Shown here: positions 53,960 to 63,380 of the stretch, in pieces
Layout of the letters: each line of letters opens with the position of its first letter
How positions within the stretch are numbered: position 1 is the stretch's first letter
Assembly: GCA_034437075.1 (NCBI GenBank)
Contig: DAOTVD010000427.1
Coordinates: 19,704-83,703 of the forward strand
DNA length: 64,000 nt
Direction: 5' to 3'
From: DAOTVD01 sp034437075
GTDB taxonomy: Bacteria; Chloroflexota; Anaerolineae; Aggregatilineales; J027
The notes under the pieces: model-generated
Seen by the model: the letters and a program-made list of their open reading frames with translations, nothing else
What the model was told of the DNA's origin: nothing
Databases searched by the model: none
Made by a program: the position numbers and the translations under genes

Positions 53960-54601
53960 GATGGTGGTTTGACACTCGGAAAAGAGACTGTTACTAGAGA
54001 AAAAGGGGTGTCAAACGCATTTTCGAAATTTATTAGTTAAATTTTGCTCCCTTGCTCAAATCCGAAAAAAAATATTTTCCCCTCATTTCAGCACTGAATC
54101 ACTTCTGGTAAAGCATAAAAACCTCCAACCGTAAGCTGGGTAGGTTTTCCATGTACAAAACAAACCCTATTTGGGCTAGAACAAGCCTGAAATAGCCTCT
54201 AGGCTGCGCTGATGGAGGCTATAAGACCACTTTGCAGCGATGGCTAGATACGTATAATTTGTGTTCTGGGGCCTGTAGGGGCGCTTATAGGAGCCTAGCT
54301 AGGTGTTTGAGGTGTATATAGGCCCTAAAATGTGGACTTGTGGCACAGTTGCTAAAAGTATTTAGCATCTCGCCTCACGATTGCATAAGGGGCTCAACAA
54401 GCTAGATTAGCTAGGAGATAGTGTATTTCCCGTTCTTGTGTGGCACGGCGTACTTGCCCGATAGTTTGCGACGCACTATCTAGCCGCAGGCATCATGCGC
54501 GTTGTATCCCCATGGATAGATCAACGGGCTTTAGGCGCTGTTCGGTAATGCTCTGTTTTGTCGGTGCGCTAATCTATCATTAAAAGATGCCCACCATTGG
54601 A
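53960..54601. other. Hairpin-rich gap between carotenoid operon and primase-like gene
   Basis: This 642-bp gap has no convincing gene. It holds several inverted repeats: GTTTGACAC (53967-53975)/GTGTCAAAC (54008-54016), ATAGCCTC (54192-54199)/GAGGCTAT (54215-54222), TGCTAAA (54350-54356)/TTTAGCA (54361-54367) and AGATAGTG (54416-54423)/CACTATCT (54474-54481). A terminator-like AAAACCT/AGGTTTT lies near 54119-54149. It may contain an ncRNA or relics of a mobile element. Confidence 0.4.
54119..54149 (+). terminator. Likely terminator of the carotenoid operon
   Basis: AAAACCT and AGGTTTT form a stem with a loop of about 17 nt, about 160 bp after the crtB stop. It ends in TTTTCC. The stem is moderate, so this is a weak call. 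Confidence 0.4.
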
Positions 54602-57600
54602 TTATCTGACGATTTTGGCGTCCTTCATCTGTTCTTTGCAATATTTTTTCGCTTCTTCCTCCGTATCGAATTCTAGCCTTTTGCCCATGTATATGACAGT
54701 GTACTTCTTTACTCCCTCAACCATTTCGTTAATTATCATAGGTATTCCAAGGTCTTCTAGGGCGTTTTCTAGTGGATCAGCGGGATTGAACGATGCTGAT
54801 TGCATCCAGGGCGGTGGTATGCCACGCCCATAATGGTCGGGGTTATAGTCCTCATCTGGGTTATACCCTACGTACATGATGGTTAGATTATCGATGACCA
54901 GATCGTAGAGATATTCGACTTTAACGCCGCTGAGGCTGTCGGGCGTCAGGTTAAGCTGTTTTGCCACATAGCGCGGTGTATGGTTTCTTGGCGCGCATTC
55001 CGATTTCTTTTGTTCTGGCAGCCGGTCGCTAGGGCTGATGGTATCCTTGTCATTTAGCTTTTTGCGGCGCTCGCTATCACTTTTGCTACTAGAACGTCTC
55101 TGTGTGGGCGTATGGCTGCCTTCGCCCATGAGTTCTGCAATTTCTATTTCATGTTCTGTCATCCAGCGTTCTTTATTGATACTCTGGACTTCTAAATAGA
55201 GAACATGCCCAGCGTTAAGATCGCGTCGTACTTTATCCGCGAGCTCTTTTTCGTTATTAAACGTTACGCCGATCCGATTGCCGGTTGTTGCGTTAACGAT
55301 CCAGCGACCATGTTGCCGATTTGCTGCCCTCGGCGCGAGTCTTGCCAAGTCTTCGTACAGATTCCGACAGCTTTTTATCTCGTACTGTTCGTATGTGGGT
55401 TCAGCCATGATTTGATTTATCCGGCGCAGTTTGCGCACAGTGTTCATTGATGCGCCTAGTTCCTTAGTGGCACGCTTGTTTGATATCAGGCGTTCTCCGC
55501 CACATGCGGTTAGCCGAGCGGCTTGGTAGTCACGTCGGTAATCTCTGCCATTCGTGAAAATGACGTCTTCTGCAAATGGTGTGCTGAATGACAAGCGCCC
55601 ACCGGGACTAATCTCCCGCATCATTGTTCTTATGCTTTGGGCTTGTTGCTCCAGGATTTGTTCTAAGATATAGCGTTCGTTGGCAAATTTAGCGTATAAA
55701 CCCTTGCGTTTTGCATTGATTTCTTCAGCCAATTGTTGGGCCGCTTTATCATCAAGGCCTGGGAACCACTCGGGTATAACTTGATCAGGGACCCGGTCGC
55801 TGAACAAAAACTCACGATATGCGCGTATGAGTTTTTCGCCCAGATTGCTCAAGGCTTCATCCAGGGGCCGTAGTCGAATCCAGATGGGAGGTCGTCCGCG
55901 TTTTCTTTCATTTTCATTTTCAGGTGTGTAGACTGCCCCAGCATCTACCATACCTAACGCGATGAGTTGGTTTACGCCACGATGAATCGTCGTTTTGCTG
56001 ATCTCGTGCCCCAATTGTTGGGATAGCACATGTATGCTCTCTTGAGTATTGGCTTCTGTCGGCCCCATCAGGCGGTATTCTACAGACTTCATAAGCACTT
56101 CGTAGACCAGTAGCGCATTACAGTGCTTCGTGAAGTTGTTGCCAAAGCGATGAAGGTTGAGATACATCTCTCGAAGCCGATCGGGTATTCCTTTTCGGAA
56201 ATGCCAGTTTCCTGAGATGTATTCTTCGGTTTCTACCCCTGGGACCTTTTTTGTGATCCTGCGTTTTACTTGTGGAGCAGAGGCGTTATCTTCGTCACTT
56301 TCGTCCATTACCTGAGCGTCGTCTTGGGCGTTTTGTTCGCCTTCTTGGGTGCCGTCGCTAAGGTGTTGATCCTCACCAGTTTCAGCATTGTCGGGTGACG
56401 TGATACGCTCGTCTGCTTGTTTGTCTTCTATAATCACGGCAGTTGCTTTTTCCTCCTGTGAGATTTCATAAAATATTTCGCCACTTTCTTGATCGATATA
56501 CCGAGGTCCAACCTTGCGATAAGTCTTTTGCTCTGGGTTGGTTTCCGCTGCTGGAAGCGGATCAGTCGCTTGTTGCTCTGCCATATCGCTAGCATGCTGC
56601 TCTGCCATATCGCTAGCATGCTGATCTGCCATATCGCTGGCATGCTGCGCTGCCACATCGCTGGCATACTGCGCTGCCACATCGCTAGCATGCTGATCTG
56701 CTACATCGCTAGCATGCTGCGCCGCCATATCGCTAGCATGCTGATCTGCCATATCGCTAGCATGCTGCGCTGCCATATCGCTGGCATGTTGTTCTGCCAC
56801 ATCGCTTGGGCGTGTATCAAGATTTACCTTTCGTTCAGCATTCGGTTGCCGTTGCTTTTTCTTAAAATCGGGTAGTTGTATATTCAATATTCCAGCTACT
56901 CTGGTTAGGCTCGCTTTTTCACCACACTTAAAGCAGTGCACCACGTGTGTATCGCGGTTGATGTGCGCGGCTGGTCTTTTATGGTCATTTTCATGTTCGT
57001 GGAACGGGCATCGAAATGCGTTGCTCCAACCACTGCCATCAAAACTGTTTGCCCCTAGTCGTTCGCGCACTTTTTCGATCACCTGGCGCATATCAGCGAC
57101 TTCCGAAAATTCGTAATTTTCCCATGTTTTCTGCCTGGCTGGCTTGGGTTGAGGGGGTAGGGGCTTAATTTCAAGCGCTTCGGCTGTATTTAGATTTTGT
57201 ATGAAAGATTCACTATTGAAATTTACGGCTTGCCACAGTACATTGAGGTCACCTTTGTTACCCAAACTAGCAGGTAAATGGTAAACTGAGAGAGATATCC
57301 CAGAACCCTGCAAAGTCTGTGTGATAGCCATGGCGCCCTTTATCCCTGTGTCATCTAGATCGGGATACAAAAGGGCGCTTTTGGCTCCTAGGACCTCGAC
57401 CATAAATTTGACCAATCGTTTCGGGACGTTACCCTCGCCAAACCAGCAAAACGCATTGTAAATGCCGGCACTACGCAGGGTAAGGACGTCAGGTTCTCCA
57501 CTCGCTATGTATACCTCTCCATCGGCGGCCTCGATCGCTTCACGCAGGCCGGGCAGGAGATAATAGTCAGTTGTTTTAGGCGGAATCCACCAATATTTGG

Positions 57601-57766
57601 GGCCATCGCCATCTGTGTATCGTTTGCAGCGGCCACCAATGATATTCCCGTCAATGTCGAAGACGGGGTATTCCCAGTAGCGATTCTTCTTGGTTGTCCA
57701 ACCAGCTTCGCAAGCTGCTTCGTAGATACCACGCTTTTTGAGAATTGCCGCTGCTTTTGAGTCCAT
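54602..57766 (-). CDS. Large primase/replication-type protein with TOPRIM, CHC2 zinc ribbon and octapeptide repeats
   Basis: The 1054-aa protein has a TOPRIM-like domain (about 82-165: SGEPDVL at 89-95 and the acidic YPDLDDTG at 134-141). A CHC2-type zinc ribbon follows (CPFH at 253-256, HCFKCG at 277-282), then an octapeptide array (323-402), a charged linker, and winged-helix/HTH segments at about 560-610 and 730-770. In DnaG the zinc ribbon comes before TOPRIM; here the order is reversed. It may be a plasmid, phage or integrated-element replication protein. The gene is AT-richer than its neighbours. I cannot name the replicon. Confidence 0.65.
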   Translation of the reverse strand: MDSKAAAILKKRGIYEAACEAGWTTKKNRYWEYPVFDIDGNIIGGRCKRYTDGDGPKYWWIPPKTTDYYLLPGLREAIEAADGEVYIASGEPDVLTLRSAGIYNAFCWFGEGNVPKRLVKFMVEVLGAKSALLYPDLDDTGIKGAMAITQTLQGSGISLSVYHLPASLGNKGDLNVLWQAVNFNSESFIQNLNTAEALEIKPLPPQPKPARQKTWENYEFSEVADMRQVIEKVRERLGANSFDGSGWSNAFRCPFHEHENDHKRPAAHINRDTHVVHCFKCGEKASLTRVAGILNIQLPDFKKKQRQPNAERKVNLDTRPSDVAEQHASDMAAQHASDMADQHASDMAAQHASDVADQHASDVAAQYASDVAAQHASDMADQHASDMAEQHASDMAEQQATDPLPAAETNPEQKTYRKVGPRYIDQESGEIFYEISQEEKATAVIIEDKQADERITSPDNAETGEDQHLSDGTQEGEQNAQDDAQVMDESDEDNASAPQVKRRITKKVPGVETEEYISGNWHFRKGIPDRLREMYLNLHRFGNNFTKHCNALLVYEVLMKSVEYRLMGPTEANTQESIHVLSQQLGHEISKTTIHRGVNQLIALGMVDAGAVYTPENENERKRGRPPIWIRLRPLDEALSNLGEKLIRAYREFLFSDRVPDQVIPEWFPGLDDKAAQQLAEEINAKRKGLYAKFANERYILEQILEQQAQSIRTMMREISPGGRLSFSTPFAEDVIFTNGRDYRRDYQAARLTACGGERLISNKRATKELGASMNTVRKLRRINQIMAEPTYEQYEIKSCRNLYEDLARLAPRAANRQHGRWIVNATTGNRIGVTFNNEKELADKVRRDLNAGHVLYLEVQSINKERWMTEHEIEIAELMGEGSHTPTQRRSSSKSDSERRKKLNDKDTISPSDRLPEQKKSECAPRNHTPRYVAKQLNLTPDSLSGVKVEYLYDLVIDNLTIMYVGYNPDEDYNPDHYGRGIPPPWMQSASFNPADPLENALEDLGIPMIINEMVEGVKKYTVIYMGKRLEFDTEEEAKKYCKEQMKDAKIVR
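56561..56800 (-). repeat. Ten tandem octapeptide repeats (24 bp unit) inside the primase-like gene
   Basis: Ten in-frame units of 24 bp encode variants of AEQHASDM/AAQHASDV in residues 323-402. Copies vary at positions 1, 2 and 5 (A/E/D, M/V, H/Y), so the array is old or selected. This is a coding tandem repeat, not a CRISPR array. Confidence 0.85.
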
Positions 57767-58216
57767 TTTTGTTCTTCCTAAAACTTGCTCTCGTTGCTTG
57801 GTTGTATGGTAGTCTGCCTCTGGACTTATCCCCTCGTATCATTTAAGATACGGGCTCCAAGCATTTTTTTGATTGATTTTTGTTTGGTTCAAACGAAGTT
57901 TTTTGTTATGTACACCTAGGGTCTTTTCTCTAGGTCTTCGTCTTTTTAGGACTTGTTTCCCTAGCTCCCAGAAAAATGACCCTTGCTCAAGGACGCAACT
58001 TAGTGCATCCTTGGGGTACATATATTTCTATGTTTTTGTGTCACGGAGATAACTTTTGTTATCTCTTCCGTGACCTCTATGTAGAAAGCAAAAAACAACA
58101 TTAGAACTAGAAATCAATCAATATATACTTATTTAACAAACTTCTGACAAGAAATCAATACCTTTTTCCCCAAAAAAGACATTTTCCTGAATTTTAATTA
58201 TTAAAAATACGCCCAT
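57767..58216. other. AT-rich, hairpin-bearing gap upstream of the primase-like gene
   Basis: This 450-bp gap is AT-rich toward 58080-58215. It holds CGTATC (57835-57840)/GATACG (57847-57852) and a strong hairpin GTCACGGA/TCCGTGAC plus GATAAC/GTTATC at 58040-58074. GAAATCAAT occurs twice (near 58109 and 58151). It could be a replication origin or the promoter region of the primase gene. No gene was accepted here; a 60-aa frame at 57839-58021 looks spurious. Confidence 0.4.
58040..58074. repeat. Long stem-loop in the AT-rich gap
   Basis: GTCACGGA-GATAAC (58040-58053) pairs with GTTATC (58058-58063) and TCCGTGAC (58067-58074), with a TCT bulge on one side and a TTTT loop. The stem is about 14 bp. 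No gene ends directly before it on either strand. Confidence 0.6.
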
Positions 58217-58960
58217 TTATTTATGAGTCAGGAAAATGGCTGCATCTCCATCCACTAACCAAATCAACCGACCATCCTTGGGCTTGATAGCCTGGGCTGG
58301 GTAGACAGACGGCAAATTATCCCCTTCCAGGACTTGGCGAAGCGTATCGGCTTTGTTGGCACCCGCCACTAAAAACATAATATGTTGGGCTGAATTGATG
58401 GCTGTCGCCGTGAGTGTCACGCGCCAAGCGCGCATCGATTCGACATAATTGGCCGTTACCCACCGATCATCGACATCTAGGGCTGTGGTATTCGGGAACA
58501 GTGAAGCGGTATGCCCATCATTGCCCAACCCTAGCAAAACTAGGTCAAAGCGCGGATTATGGGCTTCGTTGTTGCCTTCAAAAAATTCTTGCAACAGCTT
58601 TTCATAGTCGCGGGCGGCAATCTTCGGCTCATCTTCGCCCCGGATGCGATGAATATTTTCTGCCGGGATGGGTACTTGATCTAGCAAATTTTGGCGTGCC
58701 ATGCGGTAATTGCTATCTAGGTCTTCTGGCGGTACACATCGTTCGTCCCCCCAAAAGATGTGTACTTTTTCCCAGTCAACCCGGCTAGCATAAGCATCGG
58801 TGGCCAGCAGAGAATAGAGCGTGGCGGGCGTTTCGCCCCCCGATAATGCCACGCTGAAATAGCCTTTTTGAATAATCATTTCTTGCGATTGGCTGATGAA
58901 GAATTCTCCGGCGGCCCGCGAGAGCTTGTATAGGTCGGGTTGAATTTTTATCGTGGCCAT
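58217..58960 (-). CDS. pgl: 6-phosphogluconolactonase
   Basis: This 247-aa DevB-type lactonase hydrolyses 6-phosphogluconolactone in the oxidative pentose phosphate pathway. It has FSVALSGGETPATLYSLLA, HIFWGDERCVPPEDLDSNY and LLGLGNDGHTASLFP, all family motifs. It follows zwf by 19 bp. The operon supplies NADPH needed for pigment and carotenoid synthesis. Confidence 0.9.
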   Translation of the reverse strand: MATIKIQPDLYKLSRAAGEFFISQSQEMIIQKGYFSVALSGGETPATLYSLLATDAYASRVDWEKVHIFWGDERCVPPEDLDSNYRMARQNLLDQVPIPAENIHRIRGEDEPKIAARDYEKLLQEFFEGNNEAHNPRFDLVLLGLGNDGHTASLFPNTTALDVDDRWVTANYVESMRAWRVTLTATAINSAQHIMFLVAGANKADTLRQVLEGDNLPSVYPAQAIKPKDGRLIWLVDGDAAIFLTHK

Positions 58961-58979
58961 TATGTCACCTCATTTTTCT

Positions 58980-60425
58980 TTAGCTACAGCCTTCGTGCCA
59001 TACGAACCCATCCATCCCCAGCAGATTATCCGCTTCCAGAGGCCCCCATGTGCCAGGTTCGTATTGTGTCATCGCGGGTTGGCCTTTGGCTTCCCAATCA
59101 CGAATAATCGGGTCGATGAGTTCCCAGGCGGCTTCGATACCGTCACTACGCGTAAATAGCGAGGCATCGCCTTTTATGGCATCTACCAGCAGCCTTTCGT
59201 AGGCATCGGGCAATGGTTTTTCACCAAAGTAACTATCGTATTGAAAACCCATTTTTACTGACCGGGTTTCTTGTAATGTGCCAGGCACTTTCGTTTCTAG
59301 GCTCAAGTTAATCCCTTCATCGGGCTGAATGCAAATTGAAATCATGTTCGAGTCAAAAGAGCGATCCATGGGTAGGTTAAACATCATGTGCGGCGGGCAT
59401 TTGAACACGATATTGATTTGGCTTGTTTTCCGGCGTAGCGCTTTGCCAGAACGCAAGTAGAAGGGCACGCCTTGCCAGCGCCAGTTATCAATATTGAGTT
59501 TCAAGGCCGCAAAGGTAGGGGTTTGAGAGTTTTCTGTTACCCCGTCGATATCTTGGTATCCGAGGTACTGCGCCCGAACGGTATGATCCATTTTGATGGG
59601 TGGAATAGCGCGCAAGACCTTGACCTTCTCATCACGCAATGCATCCGCCTCAAACGAGACTGGCGGTTCCATGGCCACCAGTGAAAGAAGTTGTAGCAAA
59701 TGGTTTTGGAACATATCGCGCAGAACCCCAGACTGATCGTAGTATCCCGCGCGGCGCCCAACATCGACGGACTCGGCGACTGTAATCTGCACGTTGGCTA
59801 TGTGGTCGCGGTTCCAGATCGGTTCGAAGATTGTGTTGGCAAAGCGAAAGTAGAGGATATTCTGGGCGGTTTCTTTGCCCAGATAATGATCAATCCGGTA
59901 TACCTGCCGCTCTTCGCAGACTTTGTGAATCAGATCATTTAAGGCTCTGGCCGATGGTAAGTCTGTACCAAACGGTTTTTCGATAACCAAATGGCGCCAG
60001 TGCCCATCTTCCATGAGCATATCGTTTTCCCCAAGATTTTTGATAATGGGCTCATACAAGCTGGGCGCTGTCGAAAGATAAAAGAGGCGGTTGGTTTGGT
60101 TGGTGCCGCCCTCGATATCTTCCAAAAATTGGTTGAGTTGGGCGTAATCCTGGCTATCTTTGGCATTGCCAGGGCGGTAATAAATGTTTTGGGCAAAGGT
60201 GCGCCAAGTTGATGCATCATACGTGCGTTCTGAGAATTCTTGCACTTTTTCTTGTAGCTTGGTGCGGAATTCCTCGTGACTGAAGTCCGAGCGTGAAGTG
60301 CCGATAATGTGAAAAACGTCTGGCAACTGTTCTTTGATGTAAGCATTGTAAAGAGCAGGAACAAGTTTGCGTTCTGTGAGGTCTCCAGAAGCCCCAAAGA
60401 TGATGATGCTGGTGGCTTGGCTCAT
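58980..60425 (-). CDS. zwf: Glucose-6-phosphate 1-dehydrogenase
   Basis: The 481-aa enzyme has the NADP motif IIIFGASGDLTERKLVPALY, the substrate-binding active-site RIDHYLGKE, and later conserved LRSGKAL. It makes NADPH and 6-phosphogluconolactone. It lies 20 bp after rpiA and 19 bp before pgl. Confidence 0.92.
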   Translation of the reverse strand: MSQATSIIIFGASGDLTERKLVPALYNAYIKEQLPDVFHIIGTSRSDFSHEEFRTKLQEKVQEFSERTYDASTWRTFAQNIYYRPGNAKDSQDYAQLNQFLEDIEGGTNQTNRLFYLSTAPSLYEPIIKNLGENDMLMEDGHWRHLVIEKPFGTDLPSARALNDLIHKVCEERQVYRIDHYLGKETAQNILYFRFANTIFEPIWNRDHIANVQITVAESVDVGRRAGYYDQSGVLRDMFQNHLLQLLSLVAMEPPVSFEADALRDEKVKVLRAIPPIKMDHTVRAQYLGYQDIDGVTENSQTPTFAALKLNIDNWRWQGVPFYLRSGKALRRKTSQINIVFKCPPHMMFNLPMDRSFDSNMISICIQPDEGINLSLETKVPGTLQETRSVKMGFQYDSYFGEKPLPDAYERLLVDAIKGDASLFTRSDGIEAAWELIDPIIRDWEAKGQPAMTQYEPGTWGPLEADNLLGMDGFVWHEGCS

Positions 60426-60445
60426 GCTGACTGAACTCCTGTCGC

Positions 60446-61156
60446 TTAAATGTTGGGGGGGTACAAATTCCGAATGCCATCTTTGCCCGCGATAATGGCT
60501 TGTGTGGCCAACCCTAAAAACAAGCCATGCTCAACAATGCCTGCGCGGTTATTGAGGGTTTGTGCCAACCCGGCAGGCTCATCAATTGGCCCAAATGACG
60601 TATCCAAGATCAAGTTACCCTGATCAGTGACGAACGGACTACCATCTTGCTTACGTCGAAGCTGAGGTTCGCCGCCCAATGTTTGTAAAAATGCCTCGTG
60701 GCCACGTATGCCGAATGCAACAACCTCGATAGGCAAAGCCCAAGTCTGACCTAGCTTGTCGACAAGTTTTGTCTCGTCCGCAATGATGATTTCCAGGCGG
60801 CTGGCTTGCGCGACGATTTTCTCGCGCAGAAGTGCTCCCCCACCCCCTTTGATTAGGTTCAGATGGGGGTCGATTTCGTCCGCGCCATCAAACGTTAAGT
60901 CAATATGCGGGGTGTCGTCGAGTGATCCAAGCGGGATTTGGGCTGTGCGGGCATGCTCGGCGGCGTTTTCTGAAGTCGGGATACCGATGATGTCGCGCAA
61001 TACTCCAGCTTGGATTTTCGCCCCTAGATGAGCAATCGCATAGCGAGAGGTGGTGCCCGTTCCCAAGCCTAAAATCATACCGCTTTCGATGAACGTATCA
61101 ATCGCATACACAGCAGCTATTTTTTTGTATTGGTCTTCTTGGGAAATCACAGGCAA
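60446..61156 (-). CDS. rpiA: Ribose-5-phosphate isomerase A
   Basis: The 236-aa enzyme has LGLGTGTTSRYAIAHLG, the DLTFDGADEIDPHLNLIKGG motif and GGALLREKIVA, characteristic of RpiA. It interconverts ribose 5-phosphate and ribulose 5-phosphate. It leads the rpiA-zwf-pgl unit and has a divergent glycosyltransferase upstream. Confidence 0.92.
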   Translation of the reverse strand: MPVISQEDQYKKIAAVYAIDTFIESGMILGLGTGTTSRYAIAHLGAKIQAGVLRDIIGIPTSENAAEHARTAQIPLGSLDDTPHIDLTFDGADEIDPHLNLIKGGGGALLREKIVAQASRLEIIIADETKLVDKLGQTWALPIEVVAFGIRGHEAFLQTLGGEPQLRRKQDGSPFVTDQGNLILDTSFGPIDEPAGLAQTLNNRAGIVEHGLFLGLATQAIIAGKDGIRNLYPPNI

Positions 61157-61310
61157 CTCAGCTTGATTGGCTAACGTTTATGATTATAGGTTTGGCCTAT
61201 TGAACTCGCAATTGATCATAGGCCGTAGGTTTTGACTTTCGGGGTGCTATCTCGCATAATCGGCCAGGCGCCATAACACGCTATCCCCAATTGGATTCTT
61301 TGGCCTTGCG

Positions 61311-62429
61311 ATGTCACTTCGAATGGCTTTGTTTTTTACCGAGAATATGTCCTTGCGCGCCTGGCATGAAAGCGGCTTGATACGCCGTGATGCGCTGCTC
61401 TACGAAAAACTTTGCGAACAGGGATATGACGTCACGTTTGTAACATATGGTGCCCGCGATGATGCAGATTATCTGCCATCAGGCTCAGCTATTCAGGTCT
61501 TGACTCGCCCCCCTGGCATACCCTTGCGCGAATACAGTTGGACGATTCATCGGGTACATGGTGCCCACTTGCGCAAGATGGATGTCATCAAGTCGCATCA
61601 AGTCAACGGTGCGCGTTATGCGGTCTACAACAATTTGCGCCTGGGCAAGAAACCTTACATCGCGCGCTGTGGTTATCTCCCCTCGTATTTTCTAGCGCAG
61701 GAACGCGCGCCTTGGCGGGCCCAAGTGCGCACGCGCTTTGAAGAATTTCTCTCGTTTCATGTTGCGGATGCCGTTTGTGTCCCCAGCATTTCAGAGATCG
61801 ACTATTTGCGTCGTAGCTACGGCATTCGGGCGCGAAAAAGCCATACTTGCCCGAATTGGGTCGATCATGACGCTTTCCGCCCAAATAGCCGAATTCCGAG
61901 GCGTACGCGCCAAGTGTGCTATGTTGGTCGTTTTCATCCGCAAAAAGCGCCTATGGCCCTTCTAGAGGCTCTCAGGGGCATTCCTGATGTCGAGCTACTC
62001 ATGATTGGCGGGGGCCCGCTGCAAAATCAGATCGAGGAGCGCATTGCAGCCTATGGGTTGCAGGCGCGTCTATTGGGGCGTGTGTCCAATGAAGAACTGC
62101 CATTTTACTATCAATCATCGGCGGTCTATGTTCTGCCCACGCGCTATGAAGGGGGCAGCCCGAAAACACTTTTAGAGGCGATGGCTTGCGGTTTGCCGGT
62201 CGTCAGTACGGATGGCTTCGGCGTGCGTGAGGTGTTTGAGGATGGTGTACATGGCTATAAAGTGCCTGTGGATAATGTCGGCGCTTTACGGGATGCCATC
62301 ATAGCCATATTAGATCATCCTGATGAAGGGCAGAAGATGGGCGTTGCCGCCCGCGAACATGTCATCCGGCATTATGGCATCGAACGCGCGCTGGAACGCG
62401 AGATTGCGTTACTGACGCAGTTGGCGTAG
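61311..62429 (+). CDS. Glycosyltransferase family 4
   Basis: This 372-aa GT-B enzyme has the C-terminal family motif VYVLPTRYEGGSPKTLLEAM with the E-x7-E nucleotide-sugar binding pattern and VCYVGRFHPQKAP for the donor domain. The N-terminal domain begins ALFFTEN. The start could be 61311 or the internal Met at 61323. It converges with a GT2 gene, with a 21-bp overlap of their ends. The sugar and acceptor are unknown; a surface polysaccharide is likely. Confidence 0.85.
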   Translation: MSLRMALFFTENMSLRAWHESGLIRRDALLYEKLCEQGYDVTFVTYGARDDADYLPSGSAIQVLTRPPGIPLREYSWTIHRVHGAHLRKMDVIKSHQVNGARYAVYNNLRLGKKPYIARCGYLPSYFLAQERAPWRAQVRTRFEEFLSFHVADAVCVPSISEIDYLRRSYGIRARKSHTCPNWVDHDAFRPNSRIPRRTRQVCYVGRFHPQKAPMALLEALRGIPDVELLMIGGGPLQNQIEERIAAYGLQARLLGRVSNEELPFYYQSSAVYVLPTRYEGGSPKTLLEAMACGLPVVSTDGFGVREVFEDGVHGYKVPVDNVGALRDAIIAILDHPDEGQKMGVAAREHVIRHYGIERALEREIALLTQLA

Positions 62430-63380
62430 ACGTTTGTATAGCCCGTATAAGCCTAAAACAGGCCAAGAAATGATGGGTGTTTCTAACCAGCGCAGAATAA
62501 CTATTGCTCGTTTTGGATTATCAAATAGACGTTGATGACACAGGTCTTTGGTTAGGTCGTAGCGCCAATGCCACCAGGTGCTAAGTCGCGCAAGAGCGTC
62601 TTGTTCATCGGCCCCTGCGCCATAGGTTTGGTAAAGGCGTTGTAAGTCGGCTTTATGGAGGTCTTTTAGGCGAGTCGATTTACTCTCGTCATGCCGCCGA
62701 AAACCACCGACGAACACGGGCAATAATTTGAACGTATGCCCAGCGGCAATCATGCGTTGCCAATATTCGTAATCCATTGCAAAGTGATAACTTGTATCCA
62801 GAGGTCCCAGCCCTTGCCATATCTCACGCCGCCAATAGACCGTCTCTTGAGCAATGATATTACGTTGCCGGAGGTGTTGATTACGCGGTAAACCACGTAT
62901 CCAGGTAATCTGTTCGCCTGTTTCGGTGATGAGCTTACGGAACCCACAAGTCACCATCAACTCGGGTTGTGTAGCATAGGCTTGCCCGATGGCTTGTAAA
63001 GCGCCGGGAAACAGCAGATCATCGGAATTTAGCCAGCCTATCACATCTCCTGATGCGCGTTGGAAACCTTTATTGATGGCATCCGCTTGGCCCTCATCTG
63101 GTTCGCTGACCCAATTCGCCAACCAGGGCGCATAGCGTTTGATGATAGCTAAACTGTTATCCGTGCTGCCGCCATCAATGATGATGTATTCCAACTTGGG
63201 ATAGTTTTGCAGCAGCACTGAACGAATGGTGGCTTCTAGATAATCACCCTGGTTAAACGATGGGGTTATTACGCTGATAGTAGGCCAATGTTGATAATCT
63301 TGATTTGGGCCGGGTGTACCGGTCGTCCAGGGATAACCAGTTTGGGTGGTAGGGGGTAAATCAGCGGGTGTGATCTGCAT
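62409..63380 (-). CDS. Glycosyltransferase family 2
   Basis: The 323-aa enzyme has the GT2 opening ISVITPSFNQGDYLEATIRS and YIIIDGGSTDNS, then the DXD-like SGDVIGWLNSDDLL, which binds the nucleotide-sugar with a metal. The start at 63380 is favoured because AAGG lies 5 bp upstream; an earlier Met at 63404 has no ribosome site. It overlaps the preceding glycosyltransferase gene by 20 bp. Acceptor unknown. Confidence 0.85.
   Translation of the reverse strand: MQITPADLPPTTQTGYPWTTGTPGPNQDYQHWPTISVITPSFNQGDYLEATIRSVLLQNYPKLEYIIIDGGSTDNSLAIIKRYAPWLANWVSEPDEGQADAINKGFQRASGDVIGWLNSDDLLFPGALQAIGQAYATQPELMVTCGFRKLITETGEQITWIRGLPRNQHLRQRNIIAQETVYWRREIWQGLGPLDTSYHFAMDYEYWQRMIAAGHTFKLLPVFVGGFRRHDESKSTRLKDLHKADLQRLYQTYGAGADEQDALARLSTWWHWRYDLTKDLCHQRLFDNPKRAIVILRWLETPIISWPVLGLYGLYKRLRQLRQ

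Noticed and set aside
56561..56800. CRISPR-like tandem repeats of 24 bp
   Set aside because: The copies are contiguous with no spacers and encode an in-frame octapeptide array inside the primase-like gene.
57839..58021. A 60-aa minus-strand frame in the AT-rich gap
   Set aside because: It overlaps hairpins, lacks a ribosome site, and shows no domain or gene-like composition.
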